NCBI RefSeq assembly: GCF_029873635.1
Contig: NC_080421.1
Coordinates: 868,001-932,000, forward strand
Reading direction: 5' to 3'
Length of the DNA stretch: 64,000 bases
DNA from: Malania oleifera
Taxonomy: Eukaryota; Streptophyta; Magnoliopsida; Santalales; Ximeniaceae
Program-made: the position numbers and the translations under genes
Shown: positions 24,351 through 37,429 of the stretch, piece by piece
Layout of the letters: each line of letters opens with the position of its first letter
Position numbering within the stretch: position 1 is the stretch's first letter
Notes under the pieces: generated by a model
Database searches by the model: none
What the model was told of the DNA's origin: nothing
What the model saw: the letters and a program-made list of their open reading frames with translations, nothing else

Positions 24351-25572
24351 TGTAACGACCCCAAAAATAATATGTGTGTAAGTGCAATCCTAAAAAGAAA
24401 TTAAAATAAATAAATAATTAATAATAATTAATTTAATAATATAATATAATGATATTATACACACACACACACACACACACATACATAAGTAACCAGCTTT
24501 AGGAAAGGAAATGTTAATTTCCAGAGAATCAAATGAAACCCCCCGTGCTCTTACCAAACTCTCTCTCTCTCCTCACCGTCTCTCTTTCTCTCTCTTTAAT
24601 TTCTCTTCATACCTTGGCTGAATTGAAGAAAGAACACCATATCCGAGTCCTATCTTTGCTCCTGAGCATTTTAACCGGGGTGATTTTGTCATTTGGACGT
24701 CGTAGGCACCACTCCAGGGTCAAGGTAAGGGGAATAAATTATGTTAGACATTTTGAAAATTAATTGATTAATTTCAAGCATGAGAATATGAAAATATTGT
24801 ATATGATTTTCTAACTTATCAGACATATGAAAATAGTGGTTTTGGATTATCATATATTTTTCTGGGCATTTATTATATTATGAAATATTACTTAAAATTT
24901 GTGTGGCAGAAATGGTTTTGTTACTGTACAATAAACATGTGGGAATATTTTATGATGAAATGTGATTTATACTGGTTTATGGGAAATTTTGAAAATATGG
25001 CAGATATTGTGAAATGATGAAATATGAATTTATATTAGAATATGTGATGACGATTTTATACCAAAATACAAACATGATATTTTTGATACTAAGATATGTG
25101 ATGACGGTATTATACCGAGAAATGAAATGACAGAAATGACAGTTTTTATACTGAAATGTGGAAATGAGAACTCTAATGGACCAGTGATGTACATGAGAGC
25201 ACGGTACCATTGCTAGTGAATGAGTTAGTGCAACCACACTACTCGGGGAGAGTGTTGGTATTAGAAGTCGATTGGGCCTATGGAAAGATGTTGACCACCT
25301 CTAAGTCCAGACCAAGCCGCGGTAAGCCAATCGTACCACAGGCGCGTATAGTTTGACTTAGCCCGGTAGGCCAGCTATGGTTTAGTCCCACCTTCGGGTC
25401 GCACAACCCAGTCAAGTGGGATTATTACATGACGGTGATATAAGAATGTCCACTTAGGTTGGTTCCTCATTACAGACACGATGATTCTACATTAACGAAC
25501 ATGTTGTGTTTCATACACAGAGAAACTTATTGAACACGAGCATTTTTTTTTTATAAAAATATATGATTGAAA

Positions 25573-25606
<34 letters not shown>

Positions 25607-26021
25607 ATATATGGTATTGAGTATAGTTTTCATGATTTCTCAGTTAAATTAATTATCAAATGAATGTGTTATGATACATTAAAACTCATGTTGCAACACA
25701 CTGACAATAATATATTCCTTTTTACTGAGAGATGTCTCGCCCCATGATTATCCAATATTTTTCAAATGTCTTATGGAGTATAACAGTGATCAGAGTAGCG
25801 GAGTGAAGCGTGGGTGGGATAGAAGGTTATATTTAGAATAGATCTTTATTAAATTATACTTTTGATGTATTTAGAATTTTAAGGGTGTTAATTGTGATAT
25901 TGGAAGTGATATTGTTATATTAGGTAAATTAGTACTCTAGTAATTCGCATTTGAGGTCTTCCGCTGTATGAAAATATTATTACAGGTGGTATCAGAGTAG
26001 TGGAATTTTCGGGTCATCACA
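24351..26021 (+). repeat. LTR-like insert between protease and RT of element C
   Basis: It starts TGTAACGACCCC and ends GGGTCATCACA, 1671 bp, and interrupts element C between its protease and reverse transcriptase. It has an AT-rich start, a CT-rich leader, a block with repeated TGATGACG...TATACC phrases (25040-25120), an ACGGTACCA box near 25202 and a CACCTTCGGGTCGCACAACC box near 25389. Just before its right end it carries GGTGGTATCAGAG, which looks like a primer site, so it may be slightly more than a pure solo LTR. Flanking duplication is not clear. Confidence 0.6.
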
Positions 26022-28620
26022 AGACCTCCTAGAGAGCAAGTGTACAAATTTGTTGGATCTCTTGTGCGCTTTTCACCGCTAATATTATTAGCCATTCAGG
26101 TAAAGAGGCTACTTTTGGATAGATGTCAGGGGTGCCTAGCATGTGTGATGGAAGCACCAAAGGAAGAACCAAAGCTTGAGGATATCCCAATAGTAAGGGA
26201 ATTCTTGGATGTCTTTCCTGAGGACTTACCTAGGTGCCTCTCGATCGCGAAATCTAGCTCTCTATCGACCTACTTCCAGGAACGACACTAATTTCTAAAG
26301 CTCCATATAGAGTGGCCCCGACAGAATTGAAAGAACTAAAGGAGCAGTTACAGGAGTTGGTGGACAAAGGGTTCATTAGACCCAATGTGTCACCATGGGG
26401 AGCACCAATTTTATTTGTTAAAAAGAAGGACGGGTCGATGAGGATGTGTATTGATTATCGGGAGATAAACAAGGTGACAAATAAGAACAAGTACCCACTA
26501 CCTCGCATAGACGACTTGTTTGTTCAACTCCAAGGAACACACGTCTTTTCTAAGATTGATCTTCAATCAGGGTGCCATCAATTGAAAATCAAGTCAAAGG
26601 ATGTTCCAAAGACCGCATTTAGAACTAGATATGGTCATTATGAATTCTTAGTCATGTCATTTGGATTTACTAATGCCCCTGAGGACTTACCTGGGTGCAC
26701 TCAGGGGGTTTGTAATTTACAATGATGCATCTCGAAAAGGGCTCGAGCACATATTAATGTAATAGGGAAAGATCATTGCATATGTTTCTCAACAACTCAA
26801 GGAGTATGAGAAGTATTATCCTACGCACGATTTGGAACTAGCAGTTGTAGTGTTTACACCGAAGATCTGGAAACACTATCTATATGGTGAAAGGTGGGAG
26901 ATTTTCATAGACCATAAAAGTCTCAAGTACTTCTTCACGCAAAAGGAATTGAACATGAGATAAAGAAAATGGTTAGAATTGATCAAGGACTAAAAATTGC
27001 ACTATCAACTACCACCCAGGAAAATTTAACGTGGTACAAATACTTTAAGTCAGAAGTCATTGAATGCATCAGTCTCAACAATGGTAACTCAACATCAAAT
27101 CATAATGGATCTTAAAAGGTTTGGTATTGAAATAGTGGAGGGAAATCATCAGGCTTTTATTGCTAGTCAAGTAATCCAACCAACCTTACCAGAAAAGATT
27201 ACAGCTACATAGATCAAAGATACAGAGTTGGTAAAGATTATGGATAAGGTACATAGTGGACTGAAGGCGGATTTCAACACCTCAGATGATGGGGTTTTGA
27301 GATTCCAAACTAGATTGAGTGTATCCAATGATGGAGATATTAAAAGAACAATTTTGAAAGAAGCTCATCGATCTTTCTATACGATGCATCCGGGAAGCAC
27401 AAAGATGTATCGAGACTTAAGAGAATTTTTTTGGTGGAATAACATGAAAAGAGAGATTGCACAATTCATAGAACAGTGCCTTACTTGTCAGCAAGTGAAA
27501 ACTGAGCATTAGAGACCAGTAGGGCCACTACAACCACTCCACATTCCTGAGTGGAAATAGGAGCACATTTTTATGGATTTTGTGACAGGGTTGCCACCAA
27601 CACTCCATGGGAAAAATGTCATTTGGGTAGTTATTGATCGTTTAACAAAAACTACCCATTTTATTCCAATCAAAGTTAACTACTCTATGAATAAACTTGC
27701 AGAGTTATATAATCAGAAGATAGTTAGACTACATGACGTACCAATGTCCATCGTATCGGATCAAGATCCACAATTCACGTATTAGTTCTGGAAAATTTTG
27801 CAAAAAGCCTTGGGATCTCAACTTACTTTTAGCATAATATTTAATCCCCAAACTGATGGACAATCAGAAAGGAAAATTCAAATATTGGAGGATATGCTGC
27901 GAGCATGTGTGCTGGATTTCAAAGGAATTTGGATTCAATATATGCCTTTGGTTGAGTTCGCCTACAACAACAACTATCAGTCAAGCATAAAGATGACACC
28001 TTATGAAGCATTATATGGTCGGAGGTTCCGTTCTTCATTACATTAGGATGAGGTTTGTGAACGACGACTTTTGGGGCTAGAGATTATACAGAGACCTCCA
28101 AGAAAATTAAACTCATTCAGGATAGAATAAAAACAGTTTAGAGTCGACAAAAGAATTATGCCGATACCCATCGACGAGAGTTAGAGTTTGAAGTGGGGGA
28201 TAATATATTTCTAAAGGTTGCTCTAATGAAAGAGATTATGAGGTTTGGAAAGAAAAGAAAGTAAAGCCCCAGGTATATTGGGTCATTTGAGATACGAAAG
28301 AGAATTGGTCCAGTTGCTTACAAAATAGTACTACCGCCAGCATTATCCAAAATTCATGATGCATTCCACATTTCAATACTGAAGAAGTACGTTCCAGACC
28401 CTTTTCATGTGATAAGTTATGAGTCGTTGAAAGTCAACGATACACTATCGTATGAAGAAGTACCACTCCAGATTCTAGACACAAAGGATCAAGAATTACG
28501 TACCAAGAAGATCCCATTGGTAAAAGTGCTCTGACGCGACCATGCTATTAAGGAAGCATCATGAGAACTAGAAGCAAAATACACTAGAAATACCCACACC
28601 TTTTTGAAGATAGGAGGATA
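26022..28620 (+). pseudogene. Pol remains of element C
   Basis: Reverse transcriptase (about 26150-26690, with [14 protein letters not shown] and FSKIDLQSG), RNase H (about 26700-27060), the H2C2 zinc region and integrase (about 27230-28050, with VIWVVIDRLTKTTHF and [13 protein letters not shown]) and a chromodomain-like tail (to about 28610) occur in gypsy order. This is a fossil with many breaks. Confidence 0.75.
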
Positions 28621-28724
28621 AATTTAAAGCGCAACATATTATAAGGTACTTATTTTAATTAAGAATTTTATTTAGTAAATTTCAAGGATGAAATTGTTAT
28701 AAGGGGGAGATGATGTAATAACCA

Positions 28725-28725
<1 letters not shown>

Positions 28726-28762
<37 letters not shown>
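28726..28762. repeat. (AAT)n microsatellite
   Basis: About twelve AAT units near the start of the 3' LTR of element C. The 5' LTR has a looser AAT-rich stretch at the same place (16590-16610). Confidence 0.9.
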
Positions 28763-28766
<4 letters not shown>

Positions 28767-28797
28767 GTAATATTATAATATATATTGATGGATATGT

Positions 28798-29980
28798 TGT
28801 CATGCCCCGAACCCAAAAATGGGACCCAAAGGTAAAAATGTAAACCAACCAATCCCTGTACTATTCAAAACATCCAAAGATACAGGACAATGGATGAGGG
28901 TCCGACCCCGTGGGGTTCCCAGGCACCTTATACACATCCAAACATAGCATAACATACGCAGCGGAATAAGGTCTTACTGTATACATACAGTACCATACCA
29001 GAGTTTATACAAGAGCATAAACAGACTCTATCATACAACGTACAACTGGGTGCCCAACACATTCCAAAATGGCAACTCATCAAAACATAGTCCTAGCACT
29101 TACCCAAGTGCTAACCTCAGTACACCGGCCACTACGCTCTCGACACCAGGACACTAGTTCCGGTTACTTGAAGGACCTGTAAAAATGTACGTACAGTATG
29201 GGTGAGATGCCTATCAATAAGGAAGAACACAGGTTATATTGGTGTATGGCATTTGAGTATTATCATGATGCAGCATACACACAGTTAAATGCAGTCCAAT
29301 ACTAATTTCACAACAGTGCATACAAGCACACACACACATGATTAGCAATCCCAAACTCCAAGGCCCCTAAACAGCGAACCGAGTTCCAAAACCTACAATC
29401 AATAGTACAGAATATACTCACAAGACTGTTCCCTACAAAACTACCAGATTAGAATTAAAAACCGAGCCTTACCTCGATTTTATGCCAAAACCCAAAAAAT
29501 CTCCGAAACGGGATTCCGATCCGTAAAACTTGTAGAGAATCCTTCCACAATCTTTGTGGTAACTTCATATTTACGATTCTTGCGACAAACGGCAAAGAAA
29601 TCTAGAGAGATAGAGAGTAGGGAGAGTTCTAGAGAGAGAGAGAGAGAGAGAAGATATTTGAGTTTCTTAGCTTAGAAGTAATGAAAACTTCTATTTATAG
29701 CCCTTTGACCCGACCACTTCTCGTCGACGAATTGCATCCTCGTCGACGAGGCTCTATAGTCTTCTCGTCAACGAGACCAAAACCTTGTCAACGAGTCTAG
29801 GATCTCCTGTTTTTCGAAACCCCTCGGCTTCTCCTCATCGACGAGCCTCTAAACTTTGTTAACGAGAGATACAATGCCTTCGTCGATGAACTCTAGCTTC
29901 GTCAATGAAGCTTGTTCAAATTATAATTTTATCTCTCTCTTAATTATTTAAACCCATATATCACGGTTCGGGTTCTTACA
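28798..29980 (-). repeat. 3' LTR of element E
   Basis: On the plus strand it reads TGTCATGCCCCG at the start and TTCGGGTTCTTACA at the end. It has a TATA box (TATAAATAG on the minus strand, about 29691-29699) with a palindrome array upstream. A purine tract, GTGAGGAGGGGAGGT, lies at 29981-29995 on the minus strand just before the LTR. Confidence 0.85.
29721..29908 (-). promoter_or_regulatory. Palindrome array, 3' LTR of element E
   Basis: Eight copies related to TCGTCGACGA occur at about 29721, 29740, 29765, 29785, 29835, 29857, 29880 and 29899, directly upstream of the minus-strand TATA box. The sister LTR keeps eight copies at matching places. This copy is the more decayed one, with TpG and CpA replacing CpG. 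Confidence 0.5.
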
Positions 29981-30245
29981 ACCTCCCCTCCTCACAAAAA
30001 TTTCGTCCTCGAAATTTGCCATCTCTCGTTCGCAAACTCATTCATACAGTCGAACACATATACACAACTCGAAAAAGAAATTGGCGACTACTACAGCGCA
30101 GCCCCATCATACACATACATACCCTCACTTATGGCGGAGGAATACCGTGGTTCATATACAACCGTCTCAAGAGTTCACAATACACATACACACTCCTGAC
30201 GACTAACCACCTATCCCAACCCAAAGTAGGCTAACATACAAGTGC

Positions 30246-33200
30246 TTAAAATAACTGCGGATACTTCTGGCGTATTTCCGTTTCCAGTTCCCAAGAAGCT
30301 TCCTCAACCTCGTGGTTCCGCCACAATACCTTCACTAACGGTATGTCTTTAATACGAAGCTTCTGAACTTTACGGTCCAAAACCTGAACAAGTATCTCCT
30401 CATACACTAAAGTATCCCCCATTTCCAACTTATCATAGTTGATAACATATGAAGGATCCAACACATACCTCCTCAACATGGATACGTGAAACGCATCGTG
30501 GACCCTCGAGAGTGCTGGGGGTAGTACAATCCTATAGGCTACCGAACCCACTCGCTCTAGAACCTCGAATGGTCCGATATACCTTGGGCTCAGCTTGCCC
30601 TTCCTTCCAAATCTCATCACCCCTTTCATCAGAGCGATACGAAGAAATACCTTACCCCCCACCTCGAACTCTAACTCACGGTGGCAAACATTTGCGTAAC
30701 TCTTCTGCCGACTCTGAGCCGATCTAATCCTCTCCCAGATCAAACCCACCTTCTCAGACGCCTACTGCACAAGTTTAGGTCCTAATACCTGACGTTCACC
30801 AACCTCATCCCAACATAAAGGAGATCGACACCTCTGACTATACAAAGCCTCGAACGGTGCCATCCCGATACTAGCATAGAAGCTATTATTATAAGCGAAC
30901 TCCACTAGTGGCATAAACTGTATCCAGCTACCACCAAAGTCCAACACACAAGCTCGCAACATATCTTCCAAGATCTGTATCATCCTCTTCGACTGTCCAT
31001 CGGTCTAAGGATGAAACGCTGTACTGAAAGTAAGCTCCGTCCCCAGTGCCTCCTACAAACTCATCCAGAATCGAGAAGTAAATCTCGGGTCTCAATCTGA
31101 CACAATGGATACCGGTACTTTGTGCATTCTCACAACCTCATGCATGTACATATCAGCTAGCCTACTCAAAGGATAGCCAACCTTCATCAGTATAAAATGA
31201 GCAGATTTCGTCAATCTATCCATGATCGCCCAAATAGCATTCTGCCCGTGAAGTGCTGGCAGCAATCCGGTCACAAAATCCATGGAAATAAACTCCTATT
31301 TCCACACCGAAATAGGCAAAGGCTACAACGGCCCTACCGATCTCTTATGTTTAACTTTCACCTGCTGACACGTCAGACACTGCTCTACGAATTGAGCAAT
31401 CTGTCTCTTCATACCAGACCACCAGAAGGTCTCACGCAAGGCCCGATACATCTTTGTACTACCAAGATGTACCGTATACAAAGAATGATGTGCTTCCTTC
31501 AGAATCGTCCTTCTGATCTCATCATCGTTTAGAACACACAGCCTGGTCCCAAACTCAACACACCTCCTTTAGAGATGTTAAATTTTGTAGCTAGTCCCTA
31601 TTGTACCTTTTCCACAATCTCAGCTAACTCTGCATCACTAGCCTGCGCAGCTTTTATATGCTCAAACAAAGTTGGCTGGATTACCAAGCTAGCAATGAAA
31701 ACCTGATGATCACCATACACCAACTCTATTCCTGAACTCTCCAGATCTTGTCAGATGTGATGCTGAGCTACAACTACAGATATAGTCGCAGATCCTGACT
31801 TCCGACTCAACGCATCGGCTACCACATTAGCCTTCCCCGAGTGATAACTAATCGTGCAATCATAGTCCTTAATCAACTCTAGCCATCACCTCTGCCTCAT
31901 GTTCAACTCCTTCTGCGTGAAGAAATACCTAAGGCTTTTGTGGTCAGTGAAGATCTCACATTACACACCATACAAGTAGTGTCGCCAAATCTTCAGTGCA
32001 TATACAACAGCAGCCAACTTTAGATCATGCAAAAGGTAATTCTTATCATATTCTTTTAGTTGCCGAGAAGCATACGCTATTACCTTACCCTACTACATAA
32101 GCACACATCATGGACCTTTCAGAGACACGTCGCTATAAATCATAAACCCACCATCTCCCGAAGGAATGGTCAACACTGGAGCAGTAACCAGCCGGTGCTT
32201 CAACTCTTGAAAGCACTGCTCGTAATCACTTATTCACTCAAACTGCACTCCCTTCCTGGTCAATCGAGTCAAAGGCCCAGACAGTTTAGAAAACCCCTTT
32301 ACGAACCGACTATAATAACCCACCAGTCCTAGAAAACTCCGAACCTCCTGCACATTCTTCGGCCTCACCCAGTTGACCACAACTTCAATATTGCTAGGAT
32401 CAACTGAGATACCATCAACAGTCACCACATGGCCTAAGAACGCAATCTAACTTAACCAGAATTCAAACTTCTTCAGTTTAGCATACAGCTTCTTCTCCCG
32501 CAACATCTTTAATTCTAACCTCAAATGGTCCTCATGCTTTTCCAAACTCCTCAAGTATACCTAAATGTCATCAATGAATACCACTACAAACCGATCCAAG
32601 TACTCATGGAAAACCCTGTTCATCAAATCCATGAACACCGTCGGAGCATTTGTCAACCCAAAAGGCATGACCAAAAACTCGTAGTGGCCATATCTAGTTC
32701 GGAAAACTGTCTTCACTACATCCTTAGCTCTAACCCTCACCTGATGATACCCTGATTGCAAGTCGATCTTCAAAAAGACTCGCGTCCCCTACAACTGGTC
32801 AAAGATATCATCTATATGAGGTAAAGGATAGCGATTCTTCACAGTCACCTTGTTAATCTCATGGTAATCAATGCACATCCGCATCGACCCATCCTTTTTC
32901 TTCACAAACAATACTGGAGTTCCCTAGGGAAAAACACTAGGTTGAATGAAACCCCTGTCCTGTAATTCTTGTAACTGCTCCTTCAACTCTCGAAGTTCTA
33001 CTGGAGCCATCCGGTACGGAGCTTTAGAGATCAGCACCTTGCCAGGCAGCAATTCTATCGCAAACTCCACCTCACGATCTGAAGGTAAACTAGGTAAATC
33101 ATCTAGAAACACATCCAGGAACTCGCTGACTACCCGAATGTCCTCAAGCCTCAACTCATCCCACGAAGGTTCCTGCACACAAGCTAGGTACCCCTGACAC

Positions 33201-34620
33201 CCGTCCAGGAGTAGCCTCCTCGCCTACAATGCTGATAGAATCTGTGGCACCGGACACACACATGATCCCACAAATTCATACTCTTGCTCCCCAGGAAGTC
33301 TGAACACTACTACCTTCTTACGACAGTCGATCACAGCATAACCGGAGAACAACCAATCCATCCCCAGAATGATATCGAACCCCAACATGTCATATACTAC
33401 AAGATTCCCCGGTAGCAGTTTCCCCTGGATTACCACTGGGCAGTCTTCCAACATCCTTCTACAGAATGATACACTCCCAAATGGCATAGTAACAGATAAC
33501 ACCTCGTTCATGTCTTGGGTCTCAACCCCCCACCGTCCAACAAAATTCCCAGATACAAAAGAATGGGTTGCACTCGAATAAAACAAAATAGAAGCTTCAT
33601 TTGAAAGTAAAAATAAGGTACCTGTCACCACGTTCCCTGCATGCTCAGCATCTGCTAGAGTAAAAGAGTATACTCTAGCCGGAGCTGTATTCATCTGAAC
33701 AGTTCCCTGAGGTATTGCTTGCTCCCTCGGTTCATACTGGATATAGGCACATCACACTTCGGTGCACGACAATCACAAAACATGTGACCTGATTGGCCAC
33801 AGTTGTAACAGTTACCCCCAAATGACCGGCACTCACCCTCGTGCCATTTGTGGCATCTAGTACAACGTCCACTTGTCTGGCTTATCTGAGAATCCTGGCA
33901 CTCGGTATTTTTGCGATAACCCGAGCCCTTGTTCCTCTTCTTCCACGATCCCTGACAAGATCCTATTTGAGAACTAGAAGGTACTGTCCTGTTCCTCGAT
34001 TTCTGATCCACCTCGCCCTCTCGGATATCGGTCTCAATCACTGTGGCTTTATCTACCAACATCGAGAACTTGCGGATCTGAAGCATACCCACTAGTCTAC
34101 GGATATCCTTCCTCATGCCCTTCTCGAACCTACGAGTCTTCTCATACTCGCTCGAGATCAAACACGGCACAAATCAGGAGAGCTCTATGTACCGAGTCAC
34201 ATATCCCTGCACCGTCAAACTCCCCTGAGTCAGAGTTGAAAACTCATCCACCTTCGCATCACGTATAGAAGTCGGGAAGTATCTGTAGAAGAATACCTCC
34301 TTGAAACGGCTCCATGTCATCTCCTCAGGACTGGCTCTCTGCTTCTCCAACAGACACACCGCAGTCCACCATTAACCCGCCTCCCCAGATAGTTGGAAGG
34401 TAGCATAAAGGACTCACTACCTATTCGTGCAGTGCAGGACCTCCAAGATCCTCTCAGTCTTCTCCACCCAGTTCTCTACTATTGTTGGGTCAGGTCCTCC
34501 AGAGAACGTCGGAGGATGAATGCGTGTGAACCTTTCAATGGTGCACCCTGCAACAATAGGAGAGCGCTCGCATCTCCTCACACTCCGCTCGATCTCCCGT
34601 AACACCTGCCTCGTCAAACC
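30246..34620 (-). pseudogene. Gag-pol remains of element E
   Basis: Gag lies at about 33700-34617, with HPPTFSGGPDPTIVENWVE and a YRYFPTSIRDAKVDEF phrase. A zinc knuckle, CYNCGQSGHMFCDC, lies near 33780. Protease is at about 33224-33690 (GFDIILGMDWL). RT is at about 32230-33180 ([31 protein letters not shown]), RNase H at about 31790-32230, integrase at about 30770-31560 and a chromodomain-like tail at 30246-30420 (VLWRNHEVEEASWELETE). This is a fossil spread over many frames. Confidence 0.85.
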
Positions 34621-35000
34621 TCAAGGCACAGAAGGAGACTCATTACTCACAGTCTCCTTGGAACCACTTCTTAGGCCATTATCCTTGGGTTCCATTCTGC
34701 AGCACAATAGGAATCTATCAATATCCCTACAACACATACAGTTAACACAATGATCTATACTAATCGTGTTAACGATTCCCTGCTAGGTCCAGGTCTGTCC
34801 TATCACACCGACACGAAAGTCATAAATGATCTACCCTGCTTTTACTGGAATCGTCATCTCAGGAAAAATGCGGAATACCGTCGATAAATCCTAGTCTAGC
34901 AACGGAACAACCCTCAACCAACTCTACCCATATCCAACATCATATACTCTGGTATGTACTCACAGCTAAGCGTAACCAAGTCTACAAGACCTAACAACCT

Positions 35001-35017
35001 GGTTGGCTCTGATACCA
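35001..35017 (-). other. Primer-binding site (Met-tRNA type), element E
   Basis: On the minus strand TGGTATCAGAGCCAACC follows the 5' LTR end after a few bases. Confidence 0.85.
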
Positions 35018-35020
35018 AGC

Positions 35021-36197
35021 TGTCACGTCCCGAACTCGGAAATGGGACCCATGGGTGAAAATGTAAACCAACCAGTCCCTGTACTATACAAAACATCCAA
35101 AGATACAGGACAATGGATGAGGGTCCGACCCCGTGGGGTTTCCAGGCACCCTATACACATCCAAACATAACATAACATACATAGCAGAATAAGGTCTTAC
35201 TATATACATACAGTACCATACCAGAGTCTATACAAGAGTAGAAACAGACTCTATCTTACAATGTACAACTGGGTGCCCAACACATCCCAGAATGACAACC
35301 CATCAAAACACAGTCCTAACACTTACCTAAGCGCTAACCGCAGTACACTGGCCACTATGCTCCCGACACCAGGATGCTAGTTCCGATTACTCGAAGGACC
35401 TGTAAAAATGTATGTACAATAGGGGTGAGACACCTCTCAGTAAGGAAGAACACAGGTTATATTAGTGTGTGGCATTTGAGTGTTATCATAATGCAACATA
35501 CAAGCAGTTATATGCAGTCTAGTACTAATTTCACAACAGTGCATACAAGCACACACACACACATGATCAGCAATCCCGAACTCCAAGGCCCCTAAAAAGT
35601 GAACCAAGTTCCAAAACCTACAATCAAAAGTACATAATATACTCACAATACTGTTCCCTACAAAACTACCGGATCAGAATTAAAAATCAATCCTTACCTC
35701 GATTTTACGCCAAAACCCAAAAAATCTTCGAAACAGGATTTCGATCTATAGAACTTGTAGAGAATCCTTCCACGATCTTCGTGGTAACTTTAGATTTACG
35801 ATTCTCGTGATGAACGACGAAGAAATCTAGAGAGACAGAGAGTAGGGAGATTCTAGAGAGAGAGAGAGAAGATATTTGAGTTTCTTAGCTTGGAAGTAAT
35901 GAAAACTTCTATTTATAACCCTTTGACCCGGCCACTTCTCGTCAACGAATTGCATCCTCGTCGACGAGGCTCGATAGTCTTCTCGTCGACGAGACTAAGA
36001 CCTCATCGACGAGTCTGGGATCTCCGATTTTTCGAAACTCCTCGACTTCTCCTCGTCGACGAGCCTCTGAACTTCGTCGACGAGAGATACAAGGCCTTCG
36101 TCGACGAACTCTAGCTTCATCGATGAAGCTGTTCAAATTCTAATTCAATCCCTCTCTTAATTATTTAAACCTATATATCACGGTTCGGGTTCTTACA
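35021..36197 (-). repeat. 5' LTR of element E
   Basis: On the plus strand it starts TGTCACGTCCCG and ends TTCGGGTTCTTACA, 1177 bp. The TATA box on the minus strand is near 35911-35918. Confidence 0.85.
35939..36127 (-). promoter_or_regulatory. Palindrome array, 5' LTR of element E
   Basis: Eight copies related to TCGTCGACGA occur at about 35939, 35958, 35982, 36003, 36052, 36073, 36098 and 36118, five of them exact. They end about 20 bases before the TATA box. False reading frames rich in Arg-Arg and Val-Asp-Glu come from this array. Confidence 0.55.
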
Positions 36198-37387
36198 TAT
36201 GTATGGTGGATGTCAACAGCATTGAATTGAAATTTAAATTCAATCCAAAATCTAATAGCCAATTTTGCTTCTTCCCCGCCACTTGTCATTTACATACATG
36301 CATCCACATGTCCCCTCCATGGCTTGTTGCATGTAATGCATGTACACCTCTCCCCTGCAAAATTACAGCTTTATCCCTCTCTAATTGTCTATAAATAGGA
36401 GAGTTCTCAATTCATTTTTTCATAAACAATTTACAAGAGGAAGTGAATGAAAAGTGAGAAAAATATTTAGTGGTGGAAGGAAAATTTTTATATACTTAAA
36501 AATTCTCACTCTCTCACTCTTTCCAAACTCATTTTAAAAATTCATCTTTAAACGTGTGAGAGGAATAGATCAGGGTAGTGGGTTGGATTATGTCAGTCTT
36601 TTATTTAATATACCCAATTTAAATTAAAGTACGAGGATTAGATTATATCAATTTTTACTAAGTATACCTAATTTAAATTAAAATACGGGGGTTAATTATA
36701 TCAGCTTTTATTAAATATACCTATTTTAAATTAAAGTACGTGGATTTAATTATATTGGTTTTTTTATTAAATATAACAGAGTTTATTATTTTAAATAAGT
36801 ATTTTAATCCACTCAGACAATTTACAACATTATAAAATTCTATTAAATAAATAAATATTAGCATGCAAACCGTGTGCATGAACTTATTTTTATAAATAAA
36901 TAATGATGAAATTTTTATGATATTATATTTATTACATGTTTTATAATGATGATATTTTTATAATACTATTTTATTACACGAAAAATTATGATATTTTTAT
37001 GATACTATTTTATTGCATAAATTATAATGGTATGTTTTAAGAATCTTGATGGCTCAGAGATTACGAATGCTTGGTACCATAGCTTATAGGTTACAATTTA
37101 TAGAGTGGTTTTACAGAGCAGTAGATTTCTTCTGAGTGCACACATGGTTCGATTAGGACTTAATAAGAAAAATCTCACTTACAGATGATGTTACAGTTTG
37201 ATTTAGTTTGGTCTACCAACTAGTTAAGTCCAGTCTTCGGACTGCACAATCCAATCACAGGGGTAAACATGATTTACAGTTAACAGGCCAAAAGGAATTT
37301 TTTTATACATATTTATGTATTTATGTGAATAGAACCACATTTAGTAGGCCTAAATGATAATTTGAAGGAAAAACATAAAGGAAAGTA

Positions 37388-37429
<42 letters not shown>

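Larger units (their letters stand above)
28798..36197 (-). mobile_element. Full-length but broken Ty3/gypsy element E
   Basis: Two LTRs (28798-29980 and 35021-36197; 1183 and 1177 bp) flank a 5.0-kb interior on the minus strand. TATGT flanks the element at 28793-28797 and 36198-36202. A Met-tRNA primer site and a purine tract are in place, and gag, protease, RT, RNase H, integrase and a chromodomain-like tail follow the gypsy order. The LTRs differ at roughly one base in ten by eye, mostly transitions, so a few million years is a rough age. The coding region is broken in about ten places. It sits inside the 3' LTR of element C and so is younger than C. Confidence 0.85.

Noticed and set aside
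29721-29908. CRISPR-like regularly spaced repeats
   Set aside because: The repeats are 10-bp palindromes in a plant LTR promoter, spacing is uneven and there are no cas genes.
35890-36136. Small frames rich in Arg-Arg and Val-Asp-Glu
   Set aside because: They are translations of the TCGTCGACGA array in the LTR of element E.
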